Origin: an uncultured Fusobacterium sp.
Lineage (GTDB): Bacteria; Fusobacteriota; Fusobacteriia; Fusobacteriales; Fusobacteriaceae
Assembly: GCA_900541465.1 (NCBI GenBank)
Contig: UQJY01000014.1
Coordinates: 1 to 37,008 of the forward strand
DNA: 37,008 nt
Reading direction: 5' to 3'
Shown: positions 8,709 to 15,890 of the stretch, one piece after another
Position numbering within the stretch: the first letter of the stretch is position 1
Layout: the number at the start of each line of letters is the position of its first letter
Position numbers and translations under genes: made by a program
The notes under the pieces: generated by a model
The model's input: the letters and a program-made list of their open reading frames with translations, nothing else
Database searches by the model: none
Told to the model about the DNA's origin: nothing

Positions 8709-9791
8709 TTATTTTTCAATGTTATTTATATACACTCTCTCCACTCTTCTGCCTATTCCTGTAAATAATTCATAAATTGATATGTTCATAAGTTTTGCCT
8801 GTTCCCCTATATTTTCACCATAAAGGATTACTTCGTCTCCCTCTGAAACTTTATCTTTTATCTCTTCAGGAATTTCAGCCATAAACATATCCATACATAC
8901 TTTCCCTCTTACAGGACAATCCACACCATGAATTTTTACACACCCTTTATTTGAAATCTCTCTTCTGAAACCGTCTGCATAACCAGCAGCTATTGTTGCA
9001 AGCATTGTTCCTTTTTTTAGAGTTGCTGTTCTTCCGTAAGATATATCACTGTCTTCTTCAAGAGTTTTTATAAAAAGTATTCTGCTTTTAAAAGTGAACA
9101 CAGGTTTATAACCTTCAGCAATTTTCCCGCTGCATACACCATACTGAATTATTCCTGCTCTCACATAATTTCCTCTGTCAAAACCTGCGTAATTTACTAT
9201 TCCGCCACTGTTTAACACATGTCTATACTCTATCGTGTCTATTCCGTCAAAATTATTAAATTTCTCTAATTGTTTTTCCGTATATTTTCTGTTGTCCTCT
9301 CCAGGCTCATCAGATACAGAAAGGTGAGTATACACACCTATTATATTTTTGACATTATTTTTCTGTACATAGTTTTTAACTTCTTCTAATTCTTCTGCTC
9401 CAAAACCAACTCTTCCCATTCCTGTTTCAAGTTTTAAATGACATTTTATATTAAGAGATTTTTCATGTATAAGTTTAAGCTGTCTCATTGATGTAAGAGC
9501 TATATGGAAATCATATTTTTCCACAGTTTCAAGTTCTTCATCAAACACACCCCCAAGAATAAGAATTTTTTCATTTATTCCATTTTCTCTAAGTTCTAAA
9601 GCCTCTGAAAGAGCAGCAACTGCAAAAAAATCTACTCCGCATTTTAAAAGTTCTTTTGCAAGTCTTACTGAACCCATTCCATAAGAATCTGCTTTCACAA
9701 CGGCTATAACTTTTCTTCCTGTCATATCCTTTTGAATTTTTTTCATGTTATAAAGAAAATTATCTGTGTTTACTTCTATCCATGCTCTCAT
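8709..9791 (-). CDS. alr: Alanine racemase
   Basis: PLP-dependent enzyme that makes D-alanine for peptidoglycan. The PLP lysine is Lys33 in AVVKADSYGMG, and the catalytic tyrosine fits Tyr252 in SYGRTATLKKG. Other family markers are LKLETGMGRVGF (119-130), RAGIIQYGV (211-219) and GKVCMDMFM near 295. 360 residues is usual. ATG at 9791 has AGGAGG six bases upstream. A 75-base gap containing a hairpin separates it from secF, so expression may be partly uncoupled from the upstream genes. With rodA it forms the cell-wall component of this cluster. Confidence 0.95.
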   Translation of the reverse strand: MRAWIEVNTDNFLYNMKKIQKDMTGRKVIAVVKADSYGMGSVRLAKELLKCGVDFFAVAALSEALELRENGINEKILILGGVFDEELETVEKYDFHIALTSMRQLKLIHEKSLNIKCHLKLETGMGRVGFGAEELEEVKNYVQKNNVKNIIGVYTHLSVSDEPGEDNRKYTEKQLEKFNNFDGIDTIEYRHVLNSGGIVNYAGFDRGNYVRAGIIQYGVCSGKIAEGYKPVFTFKSRILFIKTLEEDSDISYGRTATLKKGTMLATIAAGYADGFRREISNKGCVKIHGVDCPVRGKVCMDMFMAEIPEEIKDKVSEGDEVILYGENIGEQAKLMNISIYELFTGIGRRVERVYINNIEK

Positions 9792-9818
9792 ACTATGCCT
9801 CCTGTTAAATAGTCATAA

Positions 9819-9858
9819 GAGCTTGACCCAATAAATTCTGTATTTTTGAGTCAAGCTC
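9819..9858 (-). other. Stem-loop between secF and alr
   Basis: GAGCTTGAC (9819-9827) and GTCAAGCTC (9850-9858) form a perfect nine-base stem, extendable by two pairs including one G-T, around an AT-rich loop. In the minus-strand transcript it follows the secF stop by nine bases. The bases after it (TTATGACTATTT) are not a clean T-run, so it may be a weak terminator, a 3'-end stabiliser or a processing site. No promoter for alr fits in the remaining 27 bases. Confidence 0.55.
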
Positions 9859-9866
9859 CCTATGTT

Positions 9867-10808
9867 TTATACTACTATTTTTTCATGATTTTCATCTTCT
9901 TCATTTTCTAAATATTTATTGTGGTCAACCTTTCCGTCTCTGTCCTTTTCAAAAAGATAGATAAGAGGAGTTGCTATAAATATTGAAGAATATGTTCCTG
10001 CAAGTATTCCTATTAAAAGTGTTGTTATAAATGTTCTTAAGCTGTCCCCTCCAAAAAGAAGAACTGCAAGAACTGCAAGAAGTGTTGTAACTGATGTATT
10101 TATAGATCTGATTATAACTTGGTTAATACTCTTATCTAAAAGCTCGCCAAAAGTTAAATCACTTTTTCTTTTTAACGTTTCACGAATTCTATCGAAAACA
10201 ACTATTGTATCGTTTATTGAATATCCTAAAATTGTAAGCACTGCTGCTATAAATGCTGTATCTATTTCATAACCAAGAAGTGCTATTCCTCCAACTGCAA
10301 TTATAATATCGTGAAGAAGAGCCATTATCGCAGCTACTGCAAATCTGAACTCAAATCTCATTGTTATATATCCAACTATCATAACTGCACCGATTGCAAG
10401 AGCTAGAATTGCAGATCTTTTAAGTTCTGCACCAACACTTGCACCAACTTTATCTTCTCTTGTTATCTGAAATTTTCCAAATTTTTTCAAATCATCTAAA
10501 AATTCTGCTTTTTGAGCTTCAGATATTTCCTGTGTTCTTATTATTACTTCATTTCCTTCTGAAACTTGAACTTTTCTGCTGTTTGGATTAAATTGATGAA
10601 TTTTTTCTGAAATCTCATCAAGAACAGGATTAAGTTCTTTTAAAGTTATCGGCTTTTCAAATCTAAGCTGAAACATACTTCCACCAGAGAAGTCTATTCC
10701 ATAGTTAAGACCTTTCATGAAAAGTCCTCCAAGAGAGATTATTATTACAAGCAGAGAAAGAGTTATCCATCTCTTGCTGTTTTTAATTATACGAATCTGC
10801 ATATCCAT
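9867..10808 (-). CDS. secF: Protein translocase subunit SecF
   Basis: Inner-membrane component that works with SecD to pull secreted proteins across the membrane using the ion gradient. One hydrophobic segment lies at about 15-32, followed by GLNYGIDFSGGSMFQLRF, the conserved start of the first periplasmic domain. Five further segments occupy about 130-290, with the family motif GYSINDTIVVFDRIRE in the fourth or fifth. The tail is charged. The start codon overlaps the secD stop by one base (TAATG), so translation is coupled. 313 residues is typical. YajC is not encoded nearby. Confidence 0.95.
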   Translation of the reverse strand: MDMQIRIIKNSKRWITLSLLVIIISLGGLFMKGLNYGIDFSGGSMFQLRFEKPITLKELNPVLDEISEKIHQFNPNSRKVQVSEGNEVIIRTQEISEAQKAEFLDDLKKFGKFQITREDKVGASVGAELKRSAILALAIGAVMIVGYITMRFEFRFAVAAIMALLHDIIIAVGGIALLGYEIDTAFIAAVLTILGYSINDTIVVFDRIRETLKRKSDLTFGELLDKSINQVIIRSINTSVTTLLAVLAVLLFGGDSLRTFITTLLIGILAGTYSSIFIATPLIYLFEKDRDGKVDHNKYLENEEDENHEKIVV

Positions 10809-12031
10809 TAAGCTCTCCCCCTTATACCAAATAATTTTGGATTATTCAGATGGAATACTTCCACAAAAACCATCAAAAGAACTTTTGTCATTACTATTGC
10901 TGTAAACATTGAAGCAACTGTTCCTATTGTAAGTGTAACAGCAAATCCTTTTACAGGTCCTGTACCAAATATAAATAATATTCCTGTTATAATAAGAGTT
11001 GTAAGGTTTGAGTCAAATATCGCCACAAATCCTTTGCTGAATCCGGCATTTATTGCTCCTCTTATTGTGTTTCCAAATCCAAGTTCCTCTTTTATTCTTT
11101 CAAATATGATAACGTTTGCATCAACTGCCATACCTGCTGAAAGAATAAGACCGGCTATTCCCGGAAGAGTTAATGTTGCTCCGATAAATTGTAAAAGAGC
11201 AAAAGTTATAATACCAAAACATACAAGTGCTATGTCAGCAACAATTCCAGGAAATCTATAGAATACAAGCATAAAGATCCCGATAAGTGCCATTGCAACT
11301 TTTCCTGCAACCATACTTGCTGCTATTGATTCATCTCCAAGAGATGCTCCCACTGTTCTTGTTTCCACAATTTCAGCTTTTATAGGTAAAGCCCCAGAGT
11401 TTAAAAGAGTAGCTGTTCTTTTAGCTTCTTCAACTGTATAGTTTCCGCTTATGCTTCCTGTTCCTCCAGGAATTTCTGTTCTTATAACTGGAGCTGTCTG
11501 AACTTTTCCATCAAGAACTATTGCAAGCTGTTTCCCTACATTTTCTCTTGTTATTCTTGCAAATTCTATTGCACCTTCTGGTTTCATCTCAAAATTAATT
11601 TGAGGTTCTCCAAGATTTCCGTATCCAACCTGAGCTTTTTTCAATGCTCCCCCTGTTAAAAGAGTAGGTCCAAGGTTTCCATTTTCATCCATAATTTTAA
11701 ATTCAAGAAGAGCTGTTTTACCTATCATATTAATAGCTTCTGTTGTATCGCTTATCCCTGGAAGTTCTATTATAACTCTGTTATTTCCTGCTTTCTGTAC
11801 AACTGACTCAGCAACTCCTATTCCGTTTATTCTTCTATCCAACACTTCTATAAGAGAGTTCATTGTCTCGTTGTCAATAACATCTCCCTCTTTTTCTGGT
11901 GCTGCTTCAAGAACTGCATACACTCCGCCTTTTAAATCCAGCCCAAGTTTTACAGGTTCTCTCATTATTATGCAGACAGCACCGGCAAGTATTGCTATTA
12001 CAAGTAATAATCTAATCCATAATTTATTCAT
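10808..12031 (-). CDS. secD: Protein translocase subunit SecD
   Basis: Partner of SecF in the SecDF translocation motor. There is an N-terminal membrane segment (about 5-22), then GLDLKGGVYAVLEA, a periplasmic region with the P1 and head subdomains (about 35-235), and five C-terminal membrane segments with the conserved SAGMAVDANVIIFERIKEE. At 407 residues it is much shorter than the 615-residue E. coli protein, as in many Gram-positive and deep-branching bacteria, because the first periplasmic domain is compact. The start has AGGAG at a long spacing (about 13 bases). It lies 16 bases after ruvX and overlaps secF by one base. Confidence 0.95.
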   Translation of the reverse strand: MNKLWIRLLLVIAILAGAVCIIMREPVKLGLDLKGGVYAVLEAAPEKEGDVIDNETMNSLIEVLDRRINGIGVAESVVQKAGNNRVIIELPGISDTTEAINMIGKTALLEFKIMDENGNLGPTLLTGGALKKAQVGYGNLGEPQINFEMKPEGAIEFARITRENVGKQLAIVLDGKVQTAPVIRTEIPGGTGSISGNYTVEEAKRTATLLNSGALPIKAEIVETRTVGASLGDESIAASMVAGKVAMALIGIFMLVFYRFPGIVADIALVCFGIITFALLQFIGATLTLPGIAGLILSAGMAVDANVIIFERIKEELGFGNTIRGAINAGFSKGFVAIFDSNLTTLIITGILFIFGTGPVKGFAVTLTIGTVASMFTAIVMTKVLLMVFVEVFHLNNPKLFGIRGRA

Positions 12032-12047
12032 AATTTTTTCAACACTC

Positions 12048-12467
12048 CTACTTTTTAGAGTCCAGAAAAGTCTGAAGAATAATGGCCGCCGCTATTTTAT
12101 CAACTACTTTACGCTTTTCAAGAGCTCCTTTTTTTCCGCCCTCTGTAAGCATTCTGTCAGCTGATACTGTAGTCAGTCTTTCATCTACTTCAAAAATCTC
12201 AAGTCCCTCAATATTTTTTTTCAGTTTCTCTAAATATTCTCTGACTTTTTCTGCTTGTCTTTTTTCTGTACCGTCTAAACTTTTAGGTATTCCCACCACA
12301 AGAGATTTTGTATTATTCTCATTTAATATCTCTGCTATTCTTTTTACGGATTTTACTTTTTTTCTGTCTATAACTTCTAAAGGAGTAGCAACCAGACCCA
12401 TTATATCGGATCTGGCAACTCCTATTCTTACATCTCCTATATCAAGAGATATATATTTTTTAAACAT
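12048..12467 (-). CDS. ruvX: YqgF/RuvX-family RNase H-fold nuclease
   Basis: Small RNase H-like protein, annotated in other bacteria as a putative pre-16S rRNA nuclease (YqgF) or Holliday junction resolvase homologue (RuvX). Conserved acidic motifs are present: LDIGDVRIGVA at the N-terminus, VVGIPKSLDG in the middle, DERLTT around residue 95, and VDKIAAAIILQ at the end. 139 residues is standard. ATG at 12467 has GGAG eight bases upstream. It follows alaS by 27 bases; the alaS-ruvX pairing is common in Firmicutes and supports the call. Which of the two activities matters in vivo is not settled by sequence. Confidence 0.92.
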   Translation of the reverse strand: MFKKYISLDIGDVRIGVARSDIMGLVATPLEVIDRKKVKSVKRIAEILNENNTKSLVVGIPKSLDGTEKRQAEKVREYLEKLKKNIEGLEIFEVDERLTTVSADRMLTEGGKKGALEKRKVVDKIAAAIILQTFLDSKK

Positions 12468-12494
12468 TCTCTTTACTCCATAAAATTATAAAAA

Positions 12495-15104
12495 TTATAA
12501 TTTTTCTCTTATTGATTTTTTAACACTTTCAAGAGCTTCCATAACTTTAGAACCATCTTTTCCTCCAGCTTGAGCAAAGTCAGGTCTTCCTCCACCATTT
12601 CCTCCGGCAATAACAGCAAGTTCTTTTACTAAATCTCCTGCTTTTATTTTTGAAGTAAGGTCTTTTGTAACTCCAACTGTAAAGATTGCTTTTCCATTAT
12701 CTGCTCCTAAAACAACCACACAGCTTCCAAGTTTATCCTTGGCTTTATCAACGATTTCTCTTAAAGAATCGCTTTCTTTATCTGTAAATCCTTTTACAAG
12801 AACTTTTACTCCGTTGATTTCTTCTGCCTGTTCAAATAGGTTTCCTGCTTCAAATGCAGCAATTTTTGATTTTAATTCTTCTATTTCTTTAAGAGCTGTT
12901 CTTAAATCTTCAGATGTTTTTTCAGCTTTTTCTTCAATTTTGTTTACATCTGTTTTCAAACTGTCTGCAACATTTTTTATAGTTCTTTCCATATCTTTTA
13001 CTGCTTCATAAGCATGGAATCCTGTTTTTGCTTCTATTCTTCTTACTCCTGCTGCAACACCTGTTTCAGATACTATTTTAAATAATCCGATTTGAGATAC
13101 ATTTGATACGTGAATTCCTCCGCAAAGTTCTGTTGAGAAATCTCCAAATGATACAACTCTTACTACACTTTCATATTTATCTCCGAAAAGTGCCATTGCT
13201 CCTGTTTTCTTAGCTTCGTCCATGCTCATAAATTCTATATGTGATGGAAGTGCTTCAGCTATTTTTGTATTTACAAGTCTTTCAACTTTTTCTAATTCTT
13301 CATCTGTCATGGCTTCATAATGGTTGAAGTCAAATCTAAGTCTGTCTGGAGCAACCATTGATCCTGCCTGTTGAACGTGTGTTCCTAAAATTTCTCTAAG
13401 TGCTTTTTGTAAAAGGTGAGTTGCACTGTGGTTTTTAGATATTGCATCTCTTCTACTTTCATTTACTGTAAGTTTTACTTCAGCACCTTCAAAGAAGTTA
13501 TGAACTCCGTTTACAACTTTAACTGTGTGCATAAATATATTTTTTTGTTTCTGCACATCAACAACTTGTCCTAAAGCTCCGTTTCCTTCAATAACTCCAT
13601 TATCAGCCTGTTGCCCTCCTGATTCTGCATAGAATGGAGTTCTGTCTGTAATTATCATATAAGTTCCTTCTTCATCTAATTTAGATACATGAAGAATTTT
13701 TGCAGTTTCAACAAGGCTTTCATATCCTGTAAATTCTGTTTTTCCATGTTCATCAAAGAATGCTTCTATAAATGCATCCTGACCTTTTTCCATTACAACT
13801 TCTCTTGAGTTTCTAGCTTTTTCTTTCTGCTCTTCCATTTTTTGGTCAAACTCATTTTTATAAATTGCAATTCCATTTTCTTCACAGATTTCTTCTGTTA
13901 ATTCATATGGGAATCCATATGTATCATATAATTTGAAAGTAACTTCTCCAGTAAGTCTTTCTTCTCCGTTTTTCTTAGCTTCTTCAATAGCAGCCATAAC
14001 CTGTTGAATTCCTGAATCAAGAGTGTTAGAGAATTTTTCTTCTTCTATTTTGATTACTTTTTTAATATGTTTTGCATTTTCAACTAAATCAGGGTAAGCA
14101 CCTTTCATAAGCTCAACTATTGTATCAATAATTTTGTATAAGAATAATTCGCTTACTCCAAGAAGTCTTCCGTGTCTTATAGCTCTTCTTAAAACTCTTC
14201 TTAAAACATATCCTCTTCCTTCATTTGATGGAATAACTCCGTCATTTACAAGGAAAGTTACAGCTCTTGAGTGGTCAGCTATTACTTTTAATGAGAAATC
14301 TTTTTTAGGGTCTTCTCCATATTTTACCCCTGAAATTCTTCCCATTTCTTCAATAATTGGGAATAATAAATCTGTTTCAAAGTTATTTGGTTTTCCCTGT
14401 ACAACAGCAGTTATTCTTTCAAGCCCTGCTCCTGTATCTATGTTTTTCTTAGGAAGAGGTTCAAGGTGTCCGTCTTCCATTCTGTTCCATTCAGTGAAAA
14501 CTAAGTTCCAGATTTCTATGAAACGGTTGTCTGTATCTGGATCTCCAAGTCTTGAATTTTCATCTCCCCCAAATTTTACACCAAGGTCAACATATATTTC
14601 TGAACACGGTCCGCAAGAACCTGTAGGTCCTGCTGCCCACCAGTTATCTTCTTCACCGAATCTTACAATTCTTTCTCTTGGGAAGTTACATTCAGAAACC
14701 CAAAGCTCTTCAGCTTCGTCGTCAGTTTCGAAAACACTTACCCATAATCTTTCTTTTTCTATTTTTAAAACTTCTGTTATAAATTCATAAGACCATTTTA
14801 TTGATTCTTTTTTGAAGTAGTCTCCAAAAGAGAAGTTTCCAAGCATTTCAAAGAATGTATGGTGTCTTGCTGTTCTTCCTACGTTTTCAAGGTCATTTGT
14901 TCTTATACATTTTTGGAATGTAGTTACTCTTGGAGTAGGTGCTTCTTTTTGTCCTAAGAAATATGGTTTGAATGGAACCATACCTGCAACTGTTAAAAGA
15001 AGTGTCTGGTCGTCCGGAATTAAAGATGCACTTTCAAAGTGTTTGTGATTCTTGCTTTCAAAGAATTCTATAAATTTTGCTCTTACTTCGTTACCTGTTA
15101 ACAT
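12495..15104 (-). CDS. alaS: Alanyl-tRNA synthetase
   Basis: Charges tRNA-Ala with alanine. The class II catalytic domain is N-terminal (RHHTFFEMLGNFSFGDYF at about 80-97; RGYVLRRVLRRAIRHGR at about 297-313). The editing domain that clears mischarged serine and glycine has its metal ligands intact: His559 and His563 in HSATH, then Cys661 and His665 in CGGIH. The C-Ala domain is present with AGGNGGGRPDFAQAGG near the end. 869 residues is full length. ATG at 15104 follows GGAGG. The 48-base gap to lptB is too short for a T-box leader and none is seen. Confidence 0.97.
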   Translation of the reverse strand: MLTGNEVRAKFIEFFESKNHKHFESASLIPDDQTLLLTVAGMVPFKPYFLGQKEAPTPRVTTFQKCIRTNDLENVGRTARHHTFFEMLGNFSFGDYFKKESIKWSYEFITEVLKIEKERLWVSVFETDDEAEELWVSECNFPRERIVRFGEEDNWWAAGPTGSCGPCSEIYVDLGVKFGGDENSRLGDPDTDNRFIEIWNLVFTEWNRMEDGHLEPLPKKNIDTGAGLERITAVVQGKPNNFETDLLFPIIEEMGRISGVKYGEDPKKDFSLKVIADHSRAVTFLVNDGVIPSNEGRGYVLRRVLRRAIRHGRLLGVSELFLYKIIDTIVELMKGAYPDLVENAKHIKKVIKIEEEKFSNTLDSGIQQVMAAIEEAKKNGEERLTGEVTFKLYDTYGFPYELTEEICEENGIAIYKNEFDQKMEEQKEKARNSREVVMEKGQDAFIEAFFDEHGKTEFTGYESLVETAKILHVSKLDEEGTYMIITDRTPFYAESGGQQADNGVIEGNGALGQVVDVQKQKNIFMHTVKVVNGVHNFFEGAEVKLTVNESRRDAISKNHSATHLLQKALREILGTHVQQAGSMVAPDRLRFDFNHYEAMTDEELEKVERLVNTKIAEALPSHIEFMSMDEAKKTGAMALFGDKYESVVRVVSFGDFSTELCGGIHVSNVSQIGLFKIVSETGVAAGVRRIEAKTGFHAYEAVKDMERTIKNVADSLKTDVNKIEEKAEKTSEDLRTALKEIEELKSKIAAFEAGNLFEQAEEINGVKVLVKGFTDKESDSLREIVDKAKDKLGSCVVVLGADNGKAIFTVGVTKDLTSKIKAGDLVKELAVIAGGNGGGRPDFAQAGGKDGSKVMEALESVKKSIREKL

Positions 15105-15152
15105 TTTTCCTCCATTTAAATTTTGTCAATTTATATTTTTTAATTTTTTTAT

Positions 15153-15878
15153 TTAATCAAGTTTAAAATTCTCACCAAGATAAACTTTTTTGGCAAGTTC
15201 GTTTTCTGCAATTTCTTGTGGAGTTCCGCTTATTAAAACTTCTCCCTCTGCCATGATATAGGCCCGCTCAGTAATTTTTAAAGTTTCTCTTACACTGTGG
15301 TCTGTAATTAATATTCCAAGCCCTCTCTCTTTAAGATATTTTATAATATCTTGAATATCTTCAACTGCTATTGGGTCAACCCCTGCAAAAGGCTCATCAA
15401 GAAGAATAAAATCAGGATTATTTGCAATAGTTCTTGCAATCTCAACTCTTCTTCTTTCTCCTCCTGAAAGAGAATATCCCAAAGATTTTGCCACATGAGT
15501 CAGTTTAAATTCCTTTAAAAGCTGGGCAACTTCTCTGTCCTGCTGTTCCTTAGGCATATTTTTCATTTCAAGTATTGCATAAATATTATCTTCAACAGTA
15601 AGATTTCTAAATATTGACGGTTCTTGAGCAAGATATCCTATACCTAAGTTTGCTCTTTTGTACATTGGGTATGATGTAATTTCTTTTTCATTGCAGTAAA
15701 CTTTTCCGCTTTCAGATTTTATAATTCCTGTTATCATGTAGAAAGTTGTTGTTTTTCCCGCTCCGTTCGGTCCTAAAAGACCAACTATCTCCCCTTTGTT
15801 TACTTTAAGGCTGACATTTTTTACTACCTGTCTTTTCTTATAGCTTTTGCATAGATTTTGAGCTTCTATACTTATCAT
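15153..15878 (-). CDS. lptB: LPS export ABC transporter ATP-binding protein LptB
   Basis: ATPase that powers LPS extraction by LptF and LptG. All ABC motifs are intact: Walker A GPNGAGKT (36-43), Q-loop near 85, signature LSGGE (137-141), Walker B ILLDEP (158-163), and the switch His194 in ITDHS. The spacing and the DEPFAGVDPI segment are typical of LptB rather than the related LivF/LivG. 241 residues is normal. ATG at 15878 follows GGAGACGTTATA. It lies 12 bases after the long LptC/A-like gene, matching the lptA-lptB adjacency in Proteobacteria. Confidence 0.93.
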   Translation of the reverse strand: MISIEAQNLCKSYKKRQVVKNVSLKVNKGEIVGLLGPNGAGKTTTFYMITGIIKSESGKVYCNEKEITSYPMYKRANLGIGYLAQEPSIFRNLTVEDNIYAILEMKNMPKEQQDREVAQLLKEFKLTHVAKSLGYSLSGGERRRVEIARTIANNPDFILLDEPFAGVDPIAVEDIQDIIKYLKERGLGILITDHSVRETLKITERAYIMAEGEVLISGTPQEIAENELAKKVYLGENFKLD

Positions 15879-15890
15879 TATAACGTCTCC

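Noticed and set aside
14134..14790. 218-codon open frame on the plus strand
   Set aside because: It lies wholly antisense to the catalytic part of alaS, is rich in Ser and Pro as expected of a reverse-frame shadow, and has no ribosome binding site.
15105..15152. TTGACA upstream of alaS as a promoter
   Set aside because: It lies 17 bases from the ribosome binding site and ATG with no -10 hexamer in place; a T-box leader is also excluded by the 48-base gap.
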